From: Lingula anatina
Taxonomy: Eukaryota > Brachiopoda > Lingulata > Lingulida > Lingulidae
DNA length: 42,586 nt
Assembly (NCBI RefSeq): GCF_001039355.2
Contig: NW_019775539.1
Location: 136,512 to 179,097, forward strand
Direction of reading: 5' to 3'
Translations under genes and position numbers: made by a program
Notes under the pieces: generated by a model
Told to the model about the DNA's origin: nothing
Database searches by the model: none
The model's input: the letters and a program-made list of their open reading frames with translations, nothing else
Shown: one piece after another, positions 21,517 through 31,226 of the stretch
Position numbering within the stretch: position 1 is the first letter of the stretch
Layout of the letters: each line of letters opens with the position of its first letter

Positions 21517-22970
21517 TAGGTAATTGAAATTTCTATTACAAAATTGGCAAAAATGAAAGTGCCAAATAGATTTAATATGGAGGATAAAGACACTTCAGAG
21601 GGAGAAAACAAACTGTCGTGAAATAGTCCTTTGCAAATTTGATATTGCTGTGACATAAGGAGATCCTGCACCCTAGGAGGGAGTGGGCAGTTTAAGCATT
21701 CCAGCCTATACAGAGGAAGGTATCCCATTTATACTGACACTCGGGGTGACTTATGTGAATTCAATCAGTTTCAGCATGGCATATTTTTGAAAGCATAATA
21801 AGTCAGATGAAATCCAATTGTAGCATAGACTACGAAATTAATACTAATGCTTCTAGTTAGGAAGTATTTTTTTGTTTCCATGACAACATGAATAGATCGT
21901 TTTCAGTCAAAGGCTGCCAAGAATGTGGCACTTTATGACTGTTGAATTAAAGTGCCATGGAAAGCTGTTTTAACAATATTATGGATATCAGATAATTATT
22001 TGAAATGGCAGGTTCAACACTGATTTTTTTTTTATTTTTAAGAATGATCACTGAAGAATCTCGCATGGTAATTATCTGACCAAGAATCATTTTAATTGTA
22101 GAAATAGTACTATAATCAATATAACAAAGAAATGAGGCTGTATATCCTAACAAAGTTTGCATGCTTTTTCTATATTGTTTCTCACGCCAAGGAGATAATA
22201 CCTACAGTATTCAGTATAAAGTAATAAAAGCAAAAGTATTTTTGAAGCATCAAAGGTAAAAATCAAACTCCTACTGTTTGAAGCTGAGCTGAAAGTGTTT
22301 CAGTTGAAACACCCTTGGAATTTTCATGATATATTGATTTCTGTTACAGGTCTAGTAAAATTTCTCTGTATTATAATTTCCCCCCGTTTTATAAGAACAT
22401 CAATGTCTTATAAGTTTCTCAAGAGAGAAATTTCAGACCTATGAATTCACGTGCTGTTGCCGTTTTTACATATTGAAATGTTAAAATACCTGTAAGTCAT
22501 GAACAATAATGTTCATATATTTGTTTGAAGAGAAATGTATTTGCTTCAAATGATACAGAAATCATGAAAATTATCATATAAATATATGACAATTACACTA
22601 AGCTGTGGATTTCGTTATTGCAGACTTCTCCGCCAACATTCACTGGGTAATTGGGAGATATTTTTCAATAATTACGTTCAAGAGGGATGTTTCAAAATAT
22701 ATATTTATAACTATTGGGATGTTATCAGTGATGGTTTGAATGTTTAAGAAAAAGAAGATAAATATTAATTTCACTTAAGTACTAGTAACTAAAATCAAAC
22801 GCAGACGACAACATTTTATTAAATATAAATTATTAGTATCATTACACCACGCAGATAAAACCCATGTGCAAAAGTTCGTAAAATAATAATATATATTGGA
22901 AGCCTAAGTTAACGCGTAACCGTCGCGTAAACAAAGTGCGCTCTTACCGAAACCTAACAGGCGTATAGAA
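21517..22970. other. AT-rich intergenic DNA
   Basis: No gene, no exon with splice sites and no repeat structure recognised. A small perfect hairpin (GTGTTTCA-GT-TGAAACAC, about 22298-22315) is present. Open frames here are short chance frames. Confidence 0.6.
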
Positions 22971-22971
22971 A

Positions 22972-23045
22972 CCATGTGGTGTGGCAGATGAATCCAGATT
23001 CCTAATCGAACCATGTGATGGCCGTCTGCGAGTGCGTCGTCTTAT
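22972..23045 (+). pseudogene. Short Tc1/mariner-type transposase fragment
   Basis: The translation ADESRFLIEPCDGRLRVRR (from 22984) resembles the block around the first catalytic Asp of Tc1-like DDE transposases (general form SDESRF...DGR.RVWR). Only about 20 codons are recognisable. The 189-codon frame continuing to 23550 reads through unrelated repeat sequence and is not a gene. Confidence 0.6.
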
Positions 23046-23204
23046 TAATATACTGGAGAAGAGGTTTTACAAGAAAAAAATATATAGGCCCTACAAGAAA
23101 TTGAGACCACCTAAGGGGGTCCTGTTCGTGTTTTGGTTGCTTTTTCCCCCACTGATTTCAGTGAATATTGGTTCTTCTGGCAGCAAACCCGTAGCGTACA
23201 GGGA

Positions 23205-23470
23205 TACCGTAATTAAAACCACACATTCGGTTGCAAATCAGTTGCAAAGCAGTCGGCGACCTGTTAGCAACCGGTTGGATACCACAAGAAGTTTTTTTCG
23301 GTCGCCACGAGGTTTTCGGAGCTGCACCGAAAACCGGCGCAACCGGATATCAATCCAGCGTTCATTTGGAAACCACTTTGCGAGTTGTTGCTACCGGTCG
23401 CCGACCTTTTTTGCAAACGGTAACAGTTGCAAGTCGCAAATAGTTTTTTTGTTCAGTGTGACCGTAACCG
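23205..23470. mobile_element. GGTTGCAA-rich foldback repeat
   Basis: GTCGGCGACCTGTTAGCAAC (from 23252) is the near-exact inverted repeat of GTTGCTACCGGTCGCCGAC (23387-23405). Outside these are TTGCAAATCAGTTGCAA on the left and TTGCAAACGG-AACAGTTGCAAGTCGCAA on the right. No ORF belongs to it. Related wording (CAACCGGTT, GGTTGCAGACAGG) recurs at about 24560-24705. Confidence 0.6.
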
Positions 23471-23727
23471 CACAGGCCTTGCGACCCCAAAGAGGCCAAG
23501 TATTTGAACAAGAAAATATTAAAGAGTATTATAAGGTTAATAAGGATTAAAACGTATGCAAATTTATGTCTTTATTACAGCACTGGTTTCAAAAGTCACA
23601 AAATATTGCTGGTTTCTATTTTTAGGAAGGAAATGAAAACTTCCTGATTTTCAAGTCCAAGTTCTTTCATCAAATATTTGTAATCGCCTTACAAGGGGTG
23701 TCTTACAATCCACGGTCTCACACAGTG

Positions 23728-23925
23728 TTTTCGAGTTTTTTAATCTTTTTATTTCTTAGGTACTACGGTCATCACCTAAACTAGAATAACTTTTGAAAAG
23801 AATGATCAATTCCTTTTATTTTTCAGATTCATCTCGAAGGTCGAATTCGGTAGACTCTTAGAACATTAATTTTTCTTGATAAATCTGAAAAATAAAAGTT
23901 ATTCAAGGTGATATTAGGTGATGCC
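23728..23925. repeat. Imperfect inverted repeat before the poly-T region
   Basis: CATCACCTAAACTAGAATAACTTTT (about 23771-23795) pairs with AAAAGTTATTC-AGGTGAT-TTAGGTGATG (about 23894-23923). Within it, CTTTTATTTTTCAGATTCATC pairs with GATAAATCTGAAAAATAAAAG. No coding potential. Confidence 0.6.
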
Positions 23926-23926
23926 C

Positions 23927-23927
<1 letters not shown>

Positions 23928-23979
<52 letters not shown>

Positions 23980-24092
23980 CCCCTTTAAAAAAAACCCATT
24001 TTTTTATACATCCCCCGTTTTTTAAAGGAGCCCTTTTTTTTGAATTTTTTTTTTTTTTTTTTTTTTTNNNNNNNNNNNNNNNNNNNNNNNNN

Positions 24093-24171
<79 letters not shown>
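23928..24171. other. Poly-T tracts around an assembly gap
   Basis: T52 (23928-23979), a degraded insert, another T run, 25 Ns (24068-24092), then T79 (24093-24171). The insert 23980-24057 aligns with 24176-24258 after allowing homopolymer changes. I read this as an assembly or sequencing artefact, not biology. The apparent poly-lysine frame on the minus strand is meaningless. Confidence 0.9.
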
Positions 24172-24172
<1 letters not shown>

Positions 24173-24305
24173 TGTCACCCTGTAAACAAAGCCAATGATT
24201 ATAGCAGTCCCGTCGTTTTGAAAAGGAGCCGTTTTACTAGAATTTTTTTTTTTTTTTTGTCTTTTGAGAGGGGAATTTATGAGAAAGCAGCTACTGTCAC
24301 AAGTT

Positions 24306-24532
24306 AGGGCCCCTTTACACTGGACGGCGTCCTTTCTGCGTCCAGCAGTACGGGCCCATTTGAGAGTTAAAAAATTATAATACGTTACGTGCCAACAACT
24401 GGCCGATCATTGAGCATTCATTCTGATACAAAATCAATGCTCGTGTCTCCTTATTTAGACCACAGAGATGCCAAATTTCATGGTCGCAGAAAGGACGCAG
24501 AAAGGACGCCGTCCAGTGTAAAGGGGGTATTA
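24306..24532. mobile_element. ~227-bp MITE, GGGCCC..TTTACACTGGACGGCGTCC ends
   Basis: The left end GGGCCCCTTTACACTGGACGGCGTCCTTTCTGCGTCC is the inverted repeat of the right end (CAGAAAGGACGCAGAAAGGACGCCGTCCAGTGTAAAGGGGGTA). TTA flanks both sides, which would suit a PIF/Harbinger-like element, but this assignment is tentative. No ORF. Confidence 0.8.
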
Positions 24533-24705
24533 GCAACATATATATTCTGTTCGACCTTGCTGCTACCAGTTGACAAGCAATTACTACAGTCCTGCAACCG
24601 GTTTTCAATCACCAAGTGGTTGCAGACAGGTTGTTTATCGCTCGGCAAACGATGTGCAACTGGTAACCTATAACTTGAAGATGGTCTATACGAGGTTGCA
24701 GATAC
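24533..24705. repeat. Second repeat adjoining the MITE (CAACCGGTT / GGTTGCAG words)
   Basis: Contains CCTGCAACCGGTTTTC, AGTGGTTGCAGACAGGTTG and GTGCAACTGGTAACC, similar in wording to 23205-23470. It interrupts the LINE fragment, whose recognisable protein on the minus strand ends near 24700. Confidence 0.4.
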
Positions 24706-26090
24706 CATACTTTTACTTCATGTTCAGTTATGGTAAAGTCAAGTTCAGTGAACAAGTTATGCTTAGGGTTTTGTGCTCTCTGGTTAACAAGGGTTTCAAA
24801 AGTTTTATCATTGTGGGGCAGTGTCCTATTCATCAGGGTGTGGAAGTGGACCCACCATTCAGTGGGTGAAACTGGGGTTTCTGTTGACTTAACTTTATTT
24901 TGTAGTTGGTTATATAAATCCCAGAATGCACGAGGGTTGGTTGTTTGCAGATTTTCTAGTGACCTAAAAATATTGTCCCTAAACATGTTCCGTTTTCTGT
25001 TTAGTGGTTTCTTGTACAATTTTTTCTTTTTGTTAATTTCTGTTAAAAGATTTTCCTTACAGGGGCTTTTTTTCATTGAACGTGCCGTCCTTTTAATGTC
25101 TCGAAATAGTTCCCTACAATCATTATCGTACCAGTGCTTACTTGTTTTGTTTTTTTTTACCTCTTTTCTTATTACTGGGGATTTTCTTATGTAGACCTGC
25201 TCGCCTACCTAGTTCGTCTAGGGTTTTATTAAAATCAGACAGTCTAAGTCAACCCCTTCCATTGACGGATCATAATGTTTATCTATAAAGGCTTTGACAG
25301 TATCCGTTGATTCTTTTTGGGCCAGGTGGGTTTTCCAGCGATCTGATGCCTTATTTGTCCAGTGGAATCTGGCTGGGGGGCATGTAAGGTCATCGGTATC
25401 AGCCAAGACATCCGGTTAAGAACACACCTGTGTATTTAGGGTGCATGAGATCAGACAATGGATGGAGAAGGGAGTAAGCTCATGAACTTGGAAGTACTCT
25501 ATCTGATCTAGTATGGAAATCTGACATATCATGTAGTCTATTACACTAGGAAGGCCTCTGTAGCTGTAGCACGTACAATAGCCAGCAGTGTCACCAAGTT
25601 TCTTACCATTAACTAATCTGATACCTGTACTCCTACAGAGTTCGAGTAATTTCTTACCATAAAAATCTACCTCATGGGAATCCATGCTATTTCTAGGTAA
25701 ATCAATGTCCCCTACATACCCCTCACCAACATCTATGTAATCATTACTATCATTCACAATATCATCAGGAGAGGTGTTCGTTTTTGCATTGAAGTCTCCT
25801 GCTAGCAGACAGTCCCCAATTTCCTGATATTTAGCTAAATCTTGTTCTAGTAACTGGAAGATATCATCTCGCTGTTGACTGAAACTACTTCCTAATGGGC
25901 TAATGTAAACACAGCATATGAATAGATCTTTACTCAACCCAAAGAACTTTTTGCACAGTTTGAGCGACCTGAATTCACTGTTGGTTTCCTTAAGGAATTT
26001 AACCCCTTTTAGTAATTTTGTATGACCCACTGCGTAGTGAGGGTCATTATCGCGCGCTTGGTGAGCACTCCCGCCATTGATATGATTTGT
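24700..26090 (-). pseudogene. Decayed non-LTR retrotransposon (LINE) ORF2 fragment: endonuclease and linker, no RT
   Basis: Read on the minus strand. 26030-25416 encodes an endonuclease/exonuclease/phosphatase-type domain (FICCVYISPLGSSF, LLAGDFNAKTN, GIRLVNGK, LPSVIDYMI). 25406-25218 and about 25150-24700 encode the linker before reverse transcriptase (FHWTNKASDRWKTHL, HWYDNDCRELFRDIKR, NPRAFWDLYNQLQNK, FTITEHEVK). Frameshifts separate the blocks. The usual Ser-Asp-His near the end of the endonuclease reads SIHC, so the Asp is lost. The reverse transcriptase is missing, cut off by MITEs at 24306-24705. The piece is dead. Confidence 0.85.
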
Positions 26091-26312
26091 TATACCGGCC
26101 GTAATAAAGAATTAAATGTGCGTGGACTTTTTTAATTGATTGTAACTTTCCATGGAGAAATATAAGCTATCCTGTTCAAATAGATTTTGTATGCAAAATA
26201 GCTTATTTTTGAAGGACATATTGTCGGCTTCGTACGGCGTTGTTTCCTCGTGTTTGACCACACATTCATGCAGAGGATGAACTAACCTTTCGGCTGATAT
26301 GTTGCACAAGAC

Positions 26313-26430
26313 AGGGGTGGATTCAGGATTGTTTGAAGGGTCCCCGAAAACTTTATTTGGTATCTTAGAGGGCGAACGGTGCCATCAGAAAAGGTGCCAT
26401 CAGAAATCAAGGGGGGGGGGGTGTCAGGCA
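26313..26430 (+). mobile_element. MITE-like repeat, GGATCCA-end family (copy 2, short)
   Basis: GGGGTGGATTCAGGATTGTTTGAAGGG, TATCTTAGAGGGCGAACGG and a G10 run match copies at 1138 and 26822. A 13-bp stretch GGTGCCATCAGAAA is directly repeated inside it. Confidence 0.65.
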
Positions 26431-26821
26431 TAATGTAACAGGCCCCAAAATTCCAAATGAATATTTTACTCCATTCAAAAATTATGCCAATTTTGTTTAT
26501 TTGGTTGGGCAATTTGGTGACACTTTTGGCTTTAACTGTTACATAGGCTACATGTATGGTTGCATATAAAACTTTCTCAAAAATTTGTGGTTGACTTGCA
26601 TTCTTGTAAATTAAATAACTTTTGATTGGCTTGCTTGATTAAAAAATGTTTTGGAAAGCTCGTGAATTGCTCTATTAGATAATAGGTCTACTAATTTGGC
26701 TAATATCAATGTTTCTTCCAAAGTTTACCTGACCTCCCTATTTATCCAGATATATAGGGAATTAGGTCCCGATTAGAATAATTGCAGAAGTCTGAACGCA
26801 TGATGATTTTTGTTAACCGGT

Positions 26822-27062
26822 TTCAGGGGCAGATCCAGGATTATTTGAAGGGGGAGGGGCGCGGATACGACGCCCCCCCCCCCCTCCCACCTTTGTCGTT
26901 GGAAATTTTTGGTATAATAGAGGGCGAACGGCGCCGTTTGGTGCGATTAAGAACTATAATTCAGCTAGTCATAATACTAATTTCAAGCGAGAACCACTGG
27001 TGTGATTTTTTTCGGAAATCGAAAGGGGGTCAGCCTCCCCCCCCCCCCCCCCCTGCGTGCTG
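26822..27062 (+). mobile_element. MITE-like repeat, GGATCCA-end family (copy 3)
   Basis: CAGGGGCAGATCCAGGATTATTTGAAGGGGGAGG..., TATAATAGAGGGCGAACGG, AAGAACTATAATTCAGCTA and CTGGTGTGATTTTTT match copy 1. Contains a C13-type run near the left and a C15 run near the right end. Non-coding. Confidence 0.7.
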
Positions 27063-27394
27063 GATTTTCTTCAGCACTTCGAATAACTTACCGAAACCGA
27101 TACCTGTTTAGATCTTACTGCGCAAGTGCGCAGAAAAGTGTGGGTATCCATGAACACTTGTTTAACACTTAAAAGCGATTGCACGAAACGTATTTGGAGG
27201 TCACCGCTCTCTACAACATCGATAAAGGTAAATTATATTGCCATTTGATACGTTCCAAGAATGCTTAAATATCTTTTGAGTTACACTTGCTGGTACAAAT
27301 AATAAAAAAAGAAGGCTAAAGCTGAGTACAATTAAAGCCGTAAATGGCGCCATATTTTTTGTTTTTGTTTTTTTTATTTTGAGTTTTCCTGGGG

Positions 27395-27540
27395 GGGGGC
27401 GCATGCGTGAGTGTTCAAAACAGGAAGTTAACCTTGAATTTTTCAACGTAGGAGAGAGAGGGGGAGAGACGTCACGTGACGCCAGTCGGCTCTCAACGAC
27501 ATCAATGTCTAGATGACGGGTTTCCTGGTGTCAACACGCA
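27395..27540 (+). promoter_or_regulatory. Promoter of the galactosyltransferase gene
   Basis: Upstream of the ATG at 27541 lie GCGCATGCGTGA (27399-27410, NRF1-like), ACAGGAAGT (27420-27428, ETS-like), a GA tract, and the perfect 12-bp palindrome CGTCACGTGACG (27470-27481), which combines a CACGTG E-box with CRE-like TGACG halves. There is no TATA box. This is the usual make-up of a housekeeping promoter. Factor assignments rest on motif resemblance only. Confidence 0.55.
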
Positions 27541-29776
27541 ATGGCAGAAAGATGCACCTATAAAATGTTTGTGGGCTTGTCAGTTTATCCAAGGATTCTA
27601 TGTAGATCTACTTGTAAGGGAAGTTTGACTTCATGGTACCCTGTATTCTGTGCTTTAATATTGGTGCTGTTATTGGTGTTACAGCTGTCGATGTCGGTTT
27701 TGCTTAATACGGGTAATGGCCCTCCTGATAATTACGTGGAACATGTTGTTAGGAAATTAACGGAATTGGAGTATGCTAACCTTGAAGCCGAGTCAGTATC
27801 TTCCAACAGAGCAGGAAGTAACATCATATACCTGTGTGATGCTTTTCCACATGGTTTAGGTAAGAGCCCATCCCCCCATTTCAGCTACCTCTGACCTTCC
27901 CATTAAATTTTTTCATCGCCCTAGACTTTCTCTCAAGCCCGTTTTGAATTGTAATTACTTAGTTGTTTACTCCATTTATATCGCTCACGTTAAAATATAA
28001 AATTTGACTAATAACTTCATGAAGTTCTTTGTAGAGCAAAAACATGACGCCTGTCCCTTAGTAGTTTAATCACTCTCTTGCTTTGTATAATGAGCGTTGT
28101 TTTATGTATGCCAATGTTCATTTTTTTTTTGTCGTGGCATACTTTTATTCATTTTATGTCATTGTTAGTTTGCTGAAACTAATGGTTGACATGGAGAGGT
28201 AACTAACTTTCAATTTAATGAGACGAGCTGACGAGAAATGAGGACATGCTATTGTTGTCCATAACCTACTTAAGGTCACCTTGCTGATGGCTTGACTATG
28301 TATACTGTGTATATACACGCTAGGTACCTTTTTGTTCCCATAATATAATACATAGAAGAAATTGGGGAAGAAAGCATACAAAGGCTGACGGTTTGTGATT
28401 ATTTCTGTGTGAAAAAAAATCGAAGGATAAAGGATTTTCAATAAACTAATCAGAATTAAGTTCAATGAATACACCAAGGGTGTAGGAAAAACTAGAAAGA
28501 AAGCTACCTGTAGGTCAGAGCGTCCGCTCGGTAATGGGAATCGATATTTCATGCGTTAGCACTCTTATTTTTCGTTTTCTGATGAGTACTGTTTGTGCTA
28601 ACATATATACATGTATGGTACATACCCAGAAAACGTACAATAGGAGTGCTCAGATATATTATACAAAGTATGTGCTTGCCCATTAAATATCGTGCCAGGT
28701 ACAATAGGACCAAATAATAATAATAATAATAATAAAGTTCGACATTGCTTGTCAGTTGGCAACACAGTGGAACAATATCACACATAAGAATGTGTCTGTG
28801 AAAATTGCTAGGCGTCGGTTACATGCTCAGAGAGTGTACAGCATGGTAGCAAGACTGAAACCGCTTATATCGTTACAAAACAGGCAATGTAGAGTGAACT
28901 AGGGTCAATAGGATCTGGAACTGGACAGTCCATGACAATTGGTCCGGTATATTTTTCTGATAATTGTCGCTTTGGTCTGACCTCTGATGACAGACGGGTA
29001 CGATGCTGGCTAACTGCTGGTAAAGCATTTGAACCACATGCGCTGAATTTTCGAACCCGGAGCAGCATATTTATCATTATGTGGGGCTGCATCAGCATCC
29101 ATGGCGTGGGCGAATTGATAGTGGTTGATGGAAACATAGCCAACTAGCCTCGAGGTCCAACTAGCCTCGGTCTCCCCTATTTACTAATGTTAGACCATGC
29201 TTTACACGTGGGACAGACGAAACCAAAGTTTGCCCTTGAATAGTATGACCATATATTTGGGGTTTTATGTCAGTTTGATATTAAAACATCTTCAAACTCG
29301 TCACAATATTGAAAAAAGATACACCATTGCACAACGATCGTGGTGCGATTAACAGCTAGCAGTCGTTAGTTGCGATCTACTTTCTGGTATAAACAAGGCC
29401 CTTTGAAGACTCTAACACATCGTTCTAATTGCAGTACTTACCACAAAACACCAAACAACAATCAGATTTGGTCATATCAGATTGCAAACATGCAAAAATT
29501 GCACATGACAATGAGTTTCAGCCTATTTTTCCCTATTTTCTTAGACTACAATCTTATTTTGCAGAGGGGAAGATAGAACCTTTGTCACTTTTAAAAACAT
29601 TCCCTGAAGTACGACCCGGAGGATTTTGGAGACCCACTGATTGTGAGCCACGACACACGGTGGCCATTGTTGTGCCATACAGAGACCGATTGGAGCATCT
29701 GGAAATATTTCTAAAATATATCCACCCAATACTGTTCAGGCAGAAACTAGAGTATAGGATTTTTATAGTAGAACAG
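27541..29776 (+). CDS. Beta-1,4-galactosyltransferase family protein, first two coding exons only
   Basis: Exon 1 27541-27859 and exon 2 29565-29776 join in frame (177 codons), with donor GTAAGT after codon CAG. Residues about 30-55 (SWYPVFCALILVLLLVLQLSMSVLL) are a type II signal anchor, as in Golgi glycosyltransferases; a variable stem follows. Exon 2 encodes GGFWRPTDCEPRHTVAIVVPYRDRLEHLEIFLKYIHPIL (given as blocks: GGFWRPTDC, VAIVVPYRDR, EHLEIFLKYIHP) and ends RIFIVEQ. This is the N-terminal part of the B4GALT catalytic fold, UDP-Gal dependent. The expected next exons (FNRA, DVDL metal site, GWGGEDDD) are not in the remaining 12.8 kb. The split after ...EQ matches the conserved animal exon boundary as I recall it. 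Which paralogue (B4GALT1-6) is unclear. Confidence 0.85.
28154..28738. other. Galactosyltransferase intron 1, unannotated part
   Basis: A minus-strand open frame of 132 codons (28154-28552) is AT-rich, hydrophobic and unlike any family I know. A (TAA)n microsatellite lies at 28713-28735. No other feature was recognised. Confidence 0.5.
28740..29150 (+). pseudogene. Dead Tc1-like transposase fragment in galactosyltransferase intron 1
   Basis: A first block (about 28769-28900) reads ARRRLHAQRVYSMVARLKPLISLQNRQCRVN, like the helix-turn-helix to catalytic-domain linker of Tc1 transposases. After a stop and frame changes, 28932-29147 reads VYFSDNCRFGLTSDDRRVRCW and MWGCISIHGVGELIVVDGN, the region of the first catalytic Asp and the block after it. 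The remaining catalytic region is absent. Same strand as the host gene. Confidence 0.85.
29276..29412 (+). repeat. Inverted-repeat arm 1 flanking galactosyltransferase exon 2
   Basis: AACTCGTCACAATATTGAAAAAAG...CCATTGCACAACGATCGT...GCGATCTACTTTCTGGT..AGGCCCTTTGAAG matches the reverse complement of 30670-30803. It lies in intron 1, about 150 bp before exon 2. Confidence 0.85.
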
Positions 29777-30669
29777 GTAAGTTGTCCTGCATAAACTAAG
29801 AATCTATAAAGCTTGCTGAGTTTGGGTCAGATAGTGGAAATGTTTCTATATTCATATTTTAAAATGCTTTGTTGGTGTCTAATTCGTATGAGCAAATTCA
29901 TATTTTATGCTATCATATCTATGTCCTCTACTGGGTGAAATATATTGTATTTAAAATATTTGAAAAGGTTTTTAAGTCATATTTTTCATGGTTGTTATAT
30001 TTTATTTCAGCAAAATATCTTATGATATAAGTGATAAATCTTCAAAAGCCAGAGGAATATTTTAATTTGAAACTAAAATGTCGTAGTAAATACATATATA
30101 GTCTGATTTATATCAGTTAGCATTGAGGTTAATAAATCGAGACAAATGTTAAACATATCATTAGCGTTTCAAGCTCATACTGTACATATACAATGTACAT
30201 TGTACATATATCTGGTCTCTTGTGCACCACAACTACCAGACATGATATATTTTCCAGCACTGTCAAGTGCACCCACCAACTTAACATTTAAGTGTGTCGT
30301 AAAGATATCACCTTTTCATTTTGTAAGTAGGCCGTGGAGATTATTCTTATTTACTGGTGCCATAAAAATGATCAATAACAATCCCTGTGGCACTGCATGC
30401 CATGAAAATTTGCACAAGGTGGAAATTACTTCTAAGCGATAAGGATAACTTTCCATGCACCTGAATTTAGTTCGACATTTAGTGTTAGTAATTGACAGAT
30501 ATTAATACAATAATTGGCAACAAAATTAAAATTGAAAAATCAGACAATGTGATGAAGTCTCCATCCACTGCTTGAGCTAGCCTGAAAGAACAAACTGTTT
30601 TATCAATATTTATAGGTGAAGTAGATTTGCTCAAGGCAACATAAATGTAGTATATGCTGCAACATTGTG
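29777..30669 (+). other. Region after galactosyltransferase exon 2, no exon found
   Basis: AT-rich. It holds a 16-bp perfect palindrome TACAATGTACATTGTA at 30189-30204. The open frame 30146-30442 has no family resemblance. Confidence 0.55.
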
Positions 30670-30803
30670 ACGTTGCTTAAGAGGCCTTAAAGGGCCTAAC
30701 CAGGACGTAGATTGCACCTAACAACTAAACTAAACGGTCGTTGTGCAATGATTTAATTTTTTTTTAATATTGTGACGAGTATTTTAGATAGTTAAATATC
30801 AAG
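30670..30803 (-). repeat. Inverted-repeat arm 2 flanking galactosyltransferase exon 2
   Basis: Reverse complement of the arm at 29276-29412, including ACGGTCGTTGTGCAATG and AATATTGTGACGAGT. It lies about 890 bp after exon 2. Confidence 0.85.
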
Positions 30804-31226
30804 CAGGCATGAAATTCCACAGGTGATCAAAAAACTGACAGGTGCATGTAGATTAGACTAGCTAAAGGGTACTGTCTGGGTTAGCAAAAAAGTACTTACT
30901 GCCTTACACACATTTTTGGGATAATAGATAAATATTCAGTGATCACTGGCTAAATTGCTTAGCATTTACAGAAATGTCATTTTACCGATGGCGTAATAAT
31001 TACAGTTTTGGGTTAAAATTATAAAATCGGTTTCTCAAATTTCTCCTTTATCTGAACACCCAGGAACAACGTGTCAACACCATTTTAATGGCTTCGTTGA
31101 GTACTTTAAAACCCTGCCACCGATTTTTCTTAAAAGCCTCACTTCAGGTTTTATCGTTAAGAAAGCAAAACAAAGCCTTTGCTCAATTATCATTTAATCA
31201 TTTAAACCAAGATGACAGTACGAGAG
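30804..31226. other. Nothing recognised
   Basis: Between the inverted-repeat arm and the duplicated segment. The open frame beginning 31088 runs into the duplicated segment and resembles no protein family. Confidence 0.5.

Noticed and set aside
22981-23550. 189-codon frame beginning MADESRF
   Set aside because: Only the first ~20 codons resemble a transposase; the rest reads through a foldback repeat.
23903-24178. Poly-lysine minus-strand frame
   Set aside because: It is the translation of T tracts and Ns around an assembly gap.
28154-28552. 132-codon minus-strand frame
   Set aside because: AT-rich, hydrophobic, no family resemblance, inside an intron of the opposite strand.
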